Of a stretch of 64,000 bases of DNA, positions 34,373 through 43,864 are shown one piece after another (positions within the stretch are counted from its first letter, which is position 1; each line of letters opens with the position of its first letter). The position numbers and the translations under genes were made by a program. Below the pieces are notes generated by a model, which was not told where the DNA came from, made no database searches, and saw nothing but the letters and a program-made list of their open reading frames with translations. The DNA is taken from the NCBI GenBank assembly GCA_018296165.2, contig JACKQL020000084.1:146420-210419 (forward strand). Reading direction: 5' to 3'. The stretch comes from Termitomyces sp. T153. Taxonomy: Eukaryota; Basidiomycota; Agaricomycetes; Agaricales; Lyophyllaceae.

Positions 34373-34969
34373 TGTCATGACCCATCCCCAGACCTTGAAA
34401 CCTCTCCCAAATGAACCCCACATTCTCAGAATACAACAAATGCTTCCTTAACCTACCACAGCCTTTTCCCACTCCTGGCACATGGCCCAGCAAACTCTGC
34501 CACTTCCTCAGATGACTCTGATGCTTCCCCAGACACCTCAATGACTCCTTTGTGGGTCCTGTCACTTTCTCACTCCCCATCAGGCTCCCAGGTTTCCCCA
34601 ACACTTCCCTGAGCCCTGCCTTACATCACATGCCCACACCAATGTGTCACTGTGGCCCACCAACTAATCAGAATTGACCCCTGGCCCCATGCAGCTCTGA
34701 CAAGCCCCACCACCAGACCCACAATCCATGGAGTGGTTCCCTTAGTTAGTACTTAAATTGTAGAGTAATATCTGCTATGGCAGTCTTGATATTACCTACT
34801 GACATCTGTGTTTGTTATATTTCATTTCTGATTTTGTCTCTGTTCCACCTCACAAGTATCTGATGTCAAGACCTTCCCTGAGCACTAGGTTATAAGTGCA
34901 GGATGTTGTGTCTGCCTAGTCAGGATTTGCCCAGTTAAGCTGAGCCCCCATGGTTAGTGGAACCTAACA
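34373..34969 (+). repeat. Solo LTR-B, internally deleted and CpG-decayed
   Basis: It starts TGTCATGACCC and ends GTTAGTGGAACCTAACA. It is 597 bp against about 1050-1160 bp elsewhere. Flanks AGCAC (34368-34372) and AGTGC (34970-34974) could be one 5-bp duplication (AGCGC) that lost its CpG as CpA on one side and TpG on the other. The TATATAAG box is changed to TACTTAAA. Confidence 0.85.
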
Positions 34970-35270
34970 AGTGCTTTCTGTTGTCAGTGGTGGATGCATA
35001 CCACCCAGCATATTTGGCTAAGATGGGAGGTTTGCCTATTGACCAGAGTCAACAATGATGTTCATAGTGAACTCACATGAACAGGTCAGCATGCAACACA
35101 CTTCCTGACCAGTGATGATCCAGGAAGTTTATACTAAAGGTATACACATCATTCACCCATGCAGGGGAGATGCAGTTTGCTAGGAGGTGGCAAATGACCT
35201 CTGTCTCACTGAGATTATTGAATTGCAGTAGGCATGATTTGCAGCCTACACAGGGAGAATGTGTAGGGAG
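34970..35270. other. Unassigned decayed sequence
   Basis: CpG-poor. No open frame above about 60 codons and no known repeat motif. Confidence 0.3.
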
Positions 35271-35717
35271 CTGTAAGGGTGACTTCTAGGGGCTGTGGTT
35301 CAGTCACATAACTGTCATGACCCACTCCCATGTCCCTGGACCTTCTGCCAGGACACCCTGCCACCCCAGAGCCTCCTCCAATACTTCCCCCAACTCACCC
35401 CAACCTTTGTTGACCCATGGTGCCTGTCCCAGCTAACTCCAATGCTTCCTCAGCAACCCCCAACAATCTCCTGGCAAACCCCAACACATCCCCTGTGGGC
35501 CTCCTCAGCTCCCCCTCTTGCCTGCAAGGCCTCCAAGCTTAATCCATTGTAAATGGCCTTCATTTCCAGACTCCTGGTATGTGACTGTGTACAAATATGA
35601 CCAAAGGATAGCCCTTGGTTGAAGGTATGTGTGGCCTAAAGATGGAAGGCTTACAAAGAGTGGTTGTCTGTGAATAAAAGAAACAATCCAGAGGTATGGC
35701 CACAGTGGGCCCCTGAC
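35271..35717 (-). repeat. LTR-A 3' LTR (minus), with LTR-B piece inside
   Basis: 35271-35312 (TGTAAGGGTGACTTCTAGGG on +) and 35541-35717 (up to GGGCCCCTGACA) are LTR-A. The middle, 35313-35540, is the 5' part of LTR-B. On - a purine tract (TAAAGAGGGGGAAGTGA) precedes TGTCAGGGGCC, confirming a 3' LTR on the - strand. Confidence 0.75.
35313..35540 (+). repeat. LTR-B 5' fragment
   Basis: TGTCATGACCCACTCCC and the following CTAACTCCAATGCTTCCTC block align with the start of the other LTR-B copies. Truncated at 35540 where LTR-A sequence resumes. Confidence 0.7.
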
Positions 35718-36535
35718 ATCACTTCCCCCTCTTTAGCATGTGGTGTCTTAATGTACTGGATAGAACAAATTGTGAATTGCCTAGTCAGCTGCTGAAACAG
35801 GGTAGATGTCCTGGATGGCTTTTGGGGCATTGGAATGCCTGTGGTAGAAATCCTGGACCAGGACTGGTGCATGTATATTGGCCTATGGTTTCCAAGAAAT
35901 ATTTCTGATTCCATATCCCTTCCATTTCACCTTGAACTACAACTTCCCTAGAATATCCTGCTATCCAAAATTTCCTCCACTTCATACTCCTCCTTATTGT
36001 TGACCAGAGCTGGTAGTGGGGGTGTCTTAGGGTGACAGCCAGGAATTAGATCCTCTGAAGCTGGGAACAGCTTGACAACATTGAAAACTGAGTGCAATTG
36101 GTATAGGCCTGCTGAGAGCTTAAGTTGGTATGCTAAAGGCCCTACCTTCTTCTCCACTATGAAGGGGCCAAGATGATAATGTAACAGCTTCCACAATGGC
36201 CTTGTTGTCTTAATGTCCAAGCTATTCAAGTACATGCAGTCTCCTGGCTTGTAAGCAGGAGCTAGCATCCAACAGCAATTATAGTACCATGTCATGCCAT
36301 CCTCAGCCTTCACCAATGCAGCTTTTGCCTCCTCCTGTGCCCTCTTTATTCTGTCCACAAACTCATTGATAGAGTTATTTTCAAAGGGGTGCACCCAAGG
36401 TTCAAATCCTATGTGGGGGTGCCTGGTAGTGTCCAAGAAGAATGGAGTGATCTGTGCAAAAGAGTGGATGTGGTTGTTGTACTAGAACTCTGTGTTTGGC
36501 AGAAGCTCATCCCAGTCATCCTACCTCTCATTACA
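35718..36535 (-). pseudogene. Gypsy-A integrase C-terminus and chromodomain
   Basis: The frame 36436-35948 reads IKRAQEEAKAALVKAEDGMT, KPGDCMYLNSLDIKTTRP, VGPLAYQLKLSAGLYQLHSV and PALVNNKEEYEVEEILDSR, which is the integrase C-terminal region. A decayed chromodomain (KWKGYGIRN-like) follows at about 35935-35800. It is the second copy of the element end at 1.26-2.4 kb. It stops at about 36535, where an unrelated gene remnant begins. Confidence 0.8.
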
Positions 36536-36985
36536 ATCTCTGTGCAGCCTCCAACACTGTGGGGGACACTCCAGCCTCCAGAGCACCCTGCCCTGCTCCT
36601 GCCTCCTGCCCTGCCCACACCTCCCTCTGGTCCAGTTGCTCCTGCAGCCCCTGTACCTCCAGCAATTGCTCCATGGCCATCTGCAGGGCAATTTCCTGAT
36701 CCCTCCATGCCATGTCTTGGTCCCTTGATACCCCATATCACTCCCTCTGCTTCTCATCCCAGTCCTCCAATCCTCCAGACCTCCTCATGGGTTGCCAGAA
36801 AATTCTGAAATCTCTGCCTGACAATGCAGGAGCACCTTGGAGACTGACCAGGATGTTTTTACAGACTGTTCCACTGGGGCCCCCAACTCAGAAGAGCACA
36901 CCTGAGGGCCTAGCAGCTCTGCCAGTGAACCCTTGTCTTGAACCTTCTTGCTGGGTTTTGCCTCTGGTAACAGGGATGCCCTCCA
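36536..36985 (-). pseudogene. Remnant of the antisense coiled-coil gene, opposite to LTR-B
   Basis: On - the peptide DQEIALQMAMEQLLEVQGLQ followed by EQLDQREVWAGQE aligns by eye with TEKEAMERERNTSVRVATER followed by ALEVWGLRERLAQVE of the gene at 59862-60992. It lies just before an LTR-B 3' segment on +, so gene and LTR are again on opposite strands with the gene head facing the LTR. Stops and frameshifts are present. Confidence 0.6.
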
Positions 36986-37406
36986 CTTCTTCTAACTCTA
37001 ATGTCATTACAAACTCCACACACCCACTATGCCCTTTCCAACATTCTTATAATAACTCTGGACCTCACCCTATGCTTGGCCCCAGAACCCATCATTCTTG
37101 ATTGATCCTCCATTGAACTCTGGCTCCACTCCCATCACTCACAAAGCCTCCACTTACCCTGCAGCTCATACACTCACTTATGGACTTGTACCTGACACCT
37201 GCCCAAGCCCAACATTCAATATACTTAGTCTTAGACTTTTCCAGACTACCCCAGACTTGCTCAGACTGCTTCTCTTAGCTTTCCCTCACAAGTATCTGAA
37301 GCATGCACCATCTCCAGAGCACTAAGTTATAAGTGCAGAACATCACATCCATGTAGTAAGGACTTGCCCAGTTAAGCTGAGCCCTCATAGTCGGTGGAAC
37401 CTGACA
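36986..37406 (+). repeat. LTR-B 3' fragment
   Basis: ACTCTGGCTCCACTCCCATC, AAGCCCAACATTCAATATAC and the end AGTCGGTGGAACCTGACA align with 6255-6648. The 5' part of the LTR is missing. Confidence 0.75.
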
Positions 37407-38302
37407 CTCCTCCACCAGCATCCTACTATTTCCTGTGCTTCTTCTATAACTAAAACAATCCCTCCAGCACCTCTTCCTGATTCTTCAAGCTCACAGGACA
37501 ATGCATGGAGTTGTTTGTTGTCCCTAGAGACAAAGGTTCAACTTATCTAAGCTTCCTTTACCTCCCACACTACCAAACTCACCAGACTATGTCAAACCAC
37601 TGAAGTGGTGTCCCTCTCCCTCCAAGCACTCCTGGAACATCTCCTTCTTGCTCCAACTCTTCCCTCTGAAACCCTAGCCATGGTAGGAAGGTTCTCTTCC
37701 ACACCTAGCTTATAGTTTTCAACACCCTGCTCCAAATGTTCTTGCCCTGCACTACCTGATATATTTGATGAGAACTGTAAAGTTGAGGAATGTTACCTCC
37801 AATCCTGCATCACCTATATCCAATTGAGCAGTCAAGCTTATGCCTCCAGTGCTCTGAAAATTGCCTGGCTCCTCTCTTCCATGAAGGCAGGCTGAGCCTA
37901 AACCTATGCATTGCATATCTTTTGATACTCAAGGGAGTTGAGAGTTTTTTCACTGGAACAGAGTTTTAGAAGGAGTTCTGAGCTGAGTTCTTTCCCCTTG
38001 ACTCCACTAAGACAACAGCTCTTTCTCTTTGAGACAAAAACAAGTATGGTCAAGGGAAGCAGTCACTAGACAAGTACATCAACTTGTTTCTTGCCTTAGT
38101 TAAACAGGCTGGATATTCAAATAGTCTGCAGCTTTGCCTAACCTTCCACAATGGACTCCACCCCTCTCATAGATTGTATCAACAGTATGACTGAGGAGCA
38201 CTCAGATGATGAGTGTGTTGATGCATAGTACAAGATGGCATGTGAGCAGTGGCACCTGATAGAGCTGCAGCATGAGATGTAATAGACCTGCATCCCATGG
38301 CT
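37407..38302 (+). pseudogene. Gypsy-A gag, first part
   Basis: On +, about 37560-38280 reads a retrotransposon gag domain: LTRLCQTTEVVSLSLQALLE, ALPDIFDENCKVEECYLQSC, ITYIQLSSQAYASSALKIAW, SLDKYINLFLALVKQAGYS and LQLCLTFHNGLHP, with stops between. Gag forms the element particle. It continues at 39676 beyond a LINE insertion. The 5' LTR of this copy is replaced by the LTR-B fragment. Confidence 0.8.
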
Positions 38303-38315
38303 ACCCCACATGCTT

Positions 38316-39662
38316 TTTTTTTTTAATCCATTTATGTGTCTGAAGTACTATGTGCCTATGTTACATGGTACATCAGAAGTAGCTACTTGTACAAGAGCCA
38401 TGAAATGCAACACCCCCCTGTGTATGCAGAGAATGAGTGAGCTGGCACATCCTAGTGCCATTTTAGGCTATGCTCTCCTGGTAGGAACCTAAAAGAATGC
38501 TGGTGGGGTGTGACGGGGTTTTGAAAGGCAACAAGTGCCTAACTGTAAGCCGGGAAATGGGGGACAAGCAGCTGGGCCACATACCCAACCAATGCTGGAA
38601 TGAAGAAAAGTCAGTAGTCATGGTGGGCTCATGCCAAGTGCCATCAATGAGGGAGTTTGGGTTAAATTAAGTATGTTAGTGGGGGGTTGAGTTACCAGGC
38701 TGGGGGGGGCTTCAACTCAGGGGTATGGGAGCCCTGTCAGGTGGAGTTGGAAGGTGACAGAAGCTTAAAGCATTGTGTTGAGTGTATAAACCTGAAAAGA
38801 TATTTTAGGGCATTGGCAGTGGCCAGCAGGTGTTATAGGGACCCAGCTTTGTGACAAAGTTTGGTTCTAAGATGGACATGTTGTTCCTGCTGGTAGTGTG
38901 GGCATTCAAAGAGGAAGTGATGGATTGTTTCCACTATATGGCTTAGGCAGTTGGGGCAGACTGCCCTGCTTGGACCATTTGATGTGGAAGAGGTATTGGT
39001 TGAGGGCAATGTGGCTGGTACAGAGTTGCATCAGGATAGTGGACTGCTTGCACCTGAGGTCTCTGACTAGCCACATGTATTGTTGTGATGAGAAGGATTC
39101 ATCAATCCTGTTGATGTTCTTGAAATGAGGGGATCTTCTCCATTGGCACTTCCACTTCACTATGGTATTAGTGAGGAGGTGCTGGCATGTGGCCAGGACA
39201 CTTGCTGGTAGGGGCTTGGATCTCAGGTAGACTGGAAGGTGCTTTGATGTGCTGGATGTTCCTTGGGCCATGATCTTGGCAAGTTCATTAGCCTTTTTGC
39301 TAGGTCCAAAGCTGATGTGGCTGGGGGACCAGTGCACCTGCAGGTTGATTACACCTGCAGGTTGATTACACCTCTGGTTCTGTTGACCCATTGATGGCCT
39401 GCATGGAGTGCCGCCTGCCTGTGGGATGCTCAAGAGAGCCTGTCAATCTTATGGTGCAGGTTCTCTGCCACTGTGTGGACCTGGTTGAGGAGGTAGTGGG
39501 CTGGGTGGAGATGTTGGTTTAATAGGGCTTTTATAGTGGCTTGGCTGTTGCTACCCACAATTACCTGCCCATCAATGCTACAGACCACTGATGTCAGGAG
39601 GTGTAGGCCAAGAGTAAAACCCATGGCCTTGCCCTTGTAGACTGTGTGCTCTGCATCAGAGC
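38316..39662 (-). mobile_element. 5'-truncated Tad-like LINE with target duplication
   Basis: On - the frames 39669-39430 and 39433-38906 read an RNase H domain and the C-terminal region of a non-LTR retrotransposon: YKGKAMGFTLGLHLL, LNQHLHPAHYLLNQVH, VHWSPSHISFGPSKKANELA and STILMQLCTSHIALNQYLF. A poly(T) at 38314-38324 on + is its poly(A) tail. The 13-bp sequence ACCCCACATGCTT occurs at both 38303-38315 and 39663-39675. Only the last 1.35 kb was copied, as usual for target-primed reverse transcription. It is inserted in gypsy-A gag. Confidence 0.9.
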
Positions 39663-39675
39663 ACCCCACATGCTT

Positions 39676-40320
39676 CCTTCACTCATGGTGGGTTTTCTTT
39701 CTGAACTTCCTCTTCCATGCATACTCTAGTAGCCCCATGAGCAGGTGCAATCCATCTTGTTCCATCTCACATTGCTCCCCTCCATGCCCCTCTACTAGCC
39801 CCCATGTACTCCCTACCCCAAGGAGTTCCTATGGATGTTGATGCCTCCTGACAGCCATCCTCTACTCTTCTGTTGTGTCAACACTACAGAAAGACTGGCA
39901 GAAAGGCTGGCTACTTTGCCCATTACTGTCTTCAAAGGCTGAAAGTCTGCTACCTGTCTGCATGAGGGCAAGAAGAGCTGCTTGTCCAACTTCTGAAACT
40001 TCTGGCAGCTCAGGATGCATCAGGAGCCCCCTCTCTTAACATGCCTATAGCTGTCCCCTCTGATGAGGTGGGCAATGTATTGGAGGAGGTGCCCATGGAG
40101 TTGGAGGAGGATTTTTTAAAAAGGCAATGGATGAATTGTATGCCCCTATTGCCTAGTGCTAATCATTTGGCTCTCCTGCCCATAGAATCAAATATATCTG
40201 TTGCTCCCATTGATACTATGCCTGAAATGATAAGCCCCCCTTCAGATATACAAACTCCCCCCCTGGCTAAAGTCTGTGCTGAGAATACATCTCCTGACAC
40301 ACACTTCTAGATTCCTGCAT
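39676..40320 (+). pseudogene. Gypsy-A gag, second part with degenerate zinc knuckle
   Basis: Continues the gag of 37407-38302 after the LINE. Reads GVPMDVDAS, then HYRKTGRKAGYFAHYC (about 39880-39925), where the CCHC knuckle has lost Cys and His residues. It continues with EVGNVLEEVPMELEEDFLK (about 40066) to the stop near 40310. Confidence 0.7.
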
Positions 40321-41140
40321 GGGAATTCCATCTCCCCCATTGCTACATTATTGCTTCTACTCCTTCAACCAACTCCTTGAAGCTACAGGTAGAAATTGAG
40401 ACAATAGTCATGAGCAGCTTTCACCATCATTAGTTTGAGGAAGCAAGACATGATCCTTGGGGTTCACCTGGTTACATGGACATATTGCTGAGATTGACTA
40501 GACCAAGGACAAAGTGAAGATGAGCTGCTGCTTATGTTGCATGACTTGTGCCAAAGAAGCCTGCAAGGAGCACAGAGCAAGAGTTTGCAAGCATGCTGCC
40601 ATGCATGCCTGTTGTGCTGGGCATCTTCCTTATGCTGATCTTGACCTCCTGGATTCTCCCCCTCTGATATTCTCCTCATAGAGAGGCCCTCTACAAAGAT
40701 GTCCAAGGTGTTGGGTGTAAAACCTTGGAAGAAAGATGAATTTGCCAGCACTCTGGACCCTGAGTCTTCAGAAAAACCCATTGAGATAAGTGATAGGATC
40801 TATGCTATGACTCTTTGCCCCCCTCCTATAGTGGCAGAGATCCAGCCCAGTCAGACCATTTCTCCACATCTGGCCAAGGTGTTTGCAGCAAGTCCCTAGT
40901 TCAAGCCCTTTTGAAGCATGGTTCCTAATCACCTCCAAAATTTTGAGAATAAATTCTCCAAGTTATCATTTGATTCCCTTCTAGAGTGTAAGCAGTGGGA
41001 TCATGCAATTGAACTGATATTAGATGTGGAACCTCCAGACCATAGAATGGGAACACACTATGTCCTCAAGCTACATAGCAGTACAGGAAAAAAGGAAGGG
41101 AAGTCCAAAGTATTGTGTTTGATGTATATGTAGCAGTAAA
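40321..41140 (+). pseudogene. Gypsy-A protease/pre-RT region, RT deleted
   Basis: Frames at 40699-40899 and 40918-41133 read VPNHLQNFENKFSKLSFDSL and CKQWDHAIELILDVEPPDH. This is the segment just upstream of RT in this gypsy family. RT, RNase H and the integrase zinc region are absent: within about 100 bp the sequence is already integrase core. Confidence 0.65.
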
Positions 41141-41229
41141 TATGGTTCTGTCCAAATAGATGTAATGCCACTGTTCCAATCTGGTAAGTAATTAGCCAGG
41201 ATGGGATTACAACTTCATTGTCAAACTTC

Positions 41230-42318
41230 CTGATGCTCATGAGTACAATGCTGTAATGGTAGTGATGGACCTCTATAGTGAATGGCCCACTTCATCTCTA
41301 CCTATACAATGTGCTCTGCCTTGGGAGCAGCTAGCTTGTATTAGAAGAATGTCTGGAAGCTCCATGGTCTGTCAGTTTGTAGCAGAGTTTACTTGGGAGC
41401 TGTACTGCCTGCTGGGAGTGAAGCTCCACACCATCACAGCCTATCACCCTCAGTTAGATGGGCAGACAGAACATGGTAACCAAGAACTGGAACAGTATCT
41501 CTGACTTTGTCGTAATGAGAGGCAGAATGACTAGGATAAGCTTCTGCTTGATGCAGAGTTCTAGTACAACAACCATGTTCACTCTTCCACTCAGATAACT
41601 CCATTCTTCCTGGACACCAGCAGGCACCCCCACATGGAATTCAAACCTCATGCACACTCCTCAAACAATGACTCAGTCAACAAGTTTGTGGACAGGATGA
41701 AGCAGGTGCAAGAGGAGGCAAAGGCAGCATTTGTGAAGGCAAAGAATGACATGGCATGGCACTATGATTTCCAGATGACAGCAGCCTCTGTATACAAGCC
41801 TAGGGATGATCTGTACTTGGACAGCTCTGATATCAAGACAATGAGGCCATTATAGAAGCTGTCACATCATCACTATGGCCCTTTTATGGTGGAGAAGAAG
41901 GTAGGGCCATTAGCATACCAACTTAAGCTCCTAGCAGGCCTATGCTAACTGCACTCAGTCTTCAATGTTGTCAAGCTGTTCCTAGCCTCTGGAAGATCTG
42001 ATCCCTGGCTGCCACCCTGAAGCACTCCCACTGCTGGTCCTGGTTAACAATGAGGAGTATGAGGTGGAGGAAGTTTTGAATAGCAGAATATTTTGGAAGA
42101 AGTTGCAGTTCAAGGTGAAATGGAAGGGATATGGCATTGAGGACATTCCTTGGAAACCATAGGTCAATGTACATGTGCCAGCTCTGATTTTGAACTTCTA
42201 TTGCAGTCACCCCAATGCACTAAAGGCAATTTGAGGCATTTACCTCATCTCAGCAATTGACCAGGCAATAGATAACTTTTTCTACCAAGAACATCAAGAC
42301 ACTGCACACTAGACAGGG
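41230..42318 (+). pseudogene. Gypsy-A integrase core and chromodomain (plus copy)
   Basis: On +: NAVMVVMDLYSEWPTS, QFVAEFTWELYCLLGVK and AYHPQLDGQTEHGNQELEQY (41256-41504). Then DRMKQVQEEAKAAFVKAKND (about 41680) and a chromodomain VKWKGYGIEDIPWKP near 42115. The conserved Asp of the second DDE position is lost with a deletion before QFVAEF. A purine-rich AGACAGGGAGTGA precedes the LTR at 42324. Confidence 0.8.
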
Positions 42319-42323
42319 AGTGA

Positions 42324-42693
42324 TGTCAGGGGACTACTCTTACCAGACCCCTGGATTGTTTCCTTTATTCTAGGCCTGCCATTCAATGTTGACCTCCCAT
42401 CTTTGAAGCACATGTACTTTTGACTGAGGGCTATCCCATGGTTATATTTCCACATGCTTATGTACCACAAGTCTGGAGATTGAGGCTATTTACAATGAAT
42501 TTCTGTTTTTTAATCAGATTCCAGATTTGGTTGTTGTTGAGTATTTTCCAGAAGCTCTAGAGTAAGTTTTCTACATACTGGCATTGGAAATGCTTAGACT
42601 TGTTCTCTTTGGATCTCCCTCTGCAAGATGAGTAGCTATAACTCTAGAATGTCTTGTAGATGTTGAATATACTTTTTATCTCCCTCTGCCAGT
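42324..42693 (+). repeat. LTR-A (plus), 3' LTR lacking its end
   Basis: It starts TGTCAGGGGACT after the purine tract and follows the reverse complement of 17267-16760 closely (for example TGGTTGTTGTTG, GAAGCTCTAGAGTAA, TTTGGATCTCCCTCTGC). It stops at CTGCCAGTTA, about 50 bp short of the CA end. Confidence 0.8.
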
Positions 42694-42696
42694 TAT

Positions 42697-42866
42697 TGTA
42701 AGAGTGACCTCTGAAGGCTGTGGCTCAATAACACAACTGGCAAAGGGAGATCCAAAGTCTATTGAGCACTGTACAGTGTCTACAAGTATAACTACACACC
42801 TGGCAAAGAGAGATCCAAAGAGAACAAGTCTGAGGAACTCCCTAGGTCAGATGCTGCACTCTAGGC
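42697..42866 (-). repeat. Inverted LTR-A fragment
   Basis: TGTAAGAGTGACCTCTGAAG through CAAGTCTGAGGAACTCC is LTR-A in - orientation, directly tail to tail with the + LTR-A ending at 42693. Confidence 0.75.
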
Positions 42867-43160
42867 CTTTGGAATGCATCCAGCTCATCCTGCTTGTGGA
42901 GTGCAAGTGGATAGACCTTGCAGCTAGAGAGCACTGCATCTGGTATCAGCTCAATTGCATGATCCATGATCCCACTGCTTATGCTCTGGAAGTGAACCAA
43001 AGGATGCCTTGGAGAATATATCCTTAAAACTGTGAAGGTGATTGGAAACTGTGCTACAAAAAGGCTTGGGCTGCAAATGCCTCAGCCAGACATTGAGAAG
43101 TGGTCTGCCTGGCCCAAATCTCTGCCACTGTAGGAGGGGAGCAGATGGTCATAGCACAGA
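42867..43160. other. Unassigned decayed sequence
   Basis: A + frame (KWIDLAAREHCIWYQLNCM, about 42910) is coding-like but not assigned. Possibly gypsy-A internal sequence. Confidence 0.3.
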
Positions 43161-43163
43161 TTC

Positions 43164-43206
43164 TATGAGCTACGCCCTGTGCCTTCAGCACGGGCCTGTA
43201 GCTCTT
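43164..43206. other. Long hairpin near the Helitron 3' side
   Basis: Arms GAGCTACGCCC-TGTGC and GCACGGGCCTGTAGCTC pair over about 14-15 bp with small bulges around CTTCA. Helitrons carry a hairpin just before their CTRR 3' end. No clean CTRR was found on the outer side, so the assignment is tentative. Confidence 0.4.
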
Positions 43207-43500
43207 GCTTCATCCCAGACCCAACCTCACTTCGTTCGGTTAGGTCCTTGATATTCTACTCAATGCTTCATCCCAGACCCAACCTCACTTCGTTCGGTTA
43301 GGTCCTTGTATTTCAAACTTAATGCTTCATCCCAGACCCAACCTCACTTCGTTCGGTTAGGTCCTTGTATTTCAAACTCAATGCTAATTCCCAGACCCAA
43401 CCTCACTTCGTTCGGTTAGGTCTTTGTATTTCAAACTCAATGCTTCATCCCAGACCCAACCTCACTTCGTTCGGTTAGGTCTTTGTATTTCTAACTCAAT
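43206..43500. repeat. Five-copy 59-bp tandem repeat
   Basis: CCCAGACCCAACCTCACTTC followed by GTTCGGTTAGGTC recurs at 43214, 43272, 43331, 43390 and 43449, separated by TTTGTATTTCAAACTCAATG-like spacers. Each unit keeps CpG in TTCGTTCGG, although the surroundings are CpG-poor. It lies between the helicase end and the outer hairpin. Confidence 0.9.
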
Positions 43501-43864
43501 ACTAAGTCTCAGACCTCATTGGCTAACTCTTTGCATTCTCTCAACTCATGCTGACATCCAGACTTAACCTTACTTCATTCAATTTCTCAGTATTTCTTTT
43601 CTATTACAATTCAATGCTGAGATATTATATACAAACTAATCATATATCTATATTATATTGTCAAGAAATCACCAAAGTCCACTGGTCTATATTGAAAAGT
43701 GAAAGATTATAAAAGTTAGTACTAACAAAGTAAATTCATAAACTGTCACACTTACATTTGTAAAACATTGAGAATATCTATACTATACTGTCAACTCATA
43801 TACATTAGGTGCTGAAATTCACAGAGGTTAGCAATTTGGTGTTTCAATCTACCAAAAGTTACAC

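Noticed and set aside
36409..36808. Overlapping open frames on both strands
   Set aside because: All but the coiled-coil frame on minus are shadows without motif.
43164..43206. Hairpin considered as a tRNA or tRNA-derived SINE
   Set aside because: Only one long stem-loop is visible. No cloverleaf or A/B box pair could be read.
43206..43500. Regular repeats resembling a CRISPR array
   Set aside because: The spacers are nearly identical to each other (TTTGTATTTCAAACTCAATG) and the setting is eukaryotic. It is a simple 59-bp tandem repeat.
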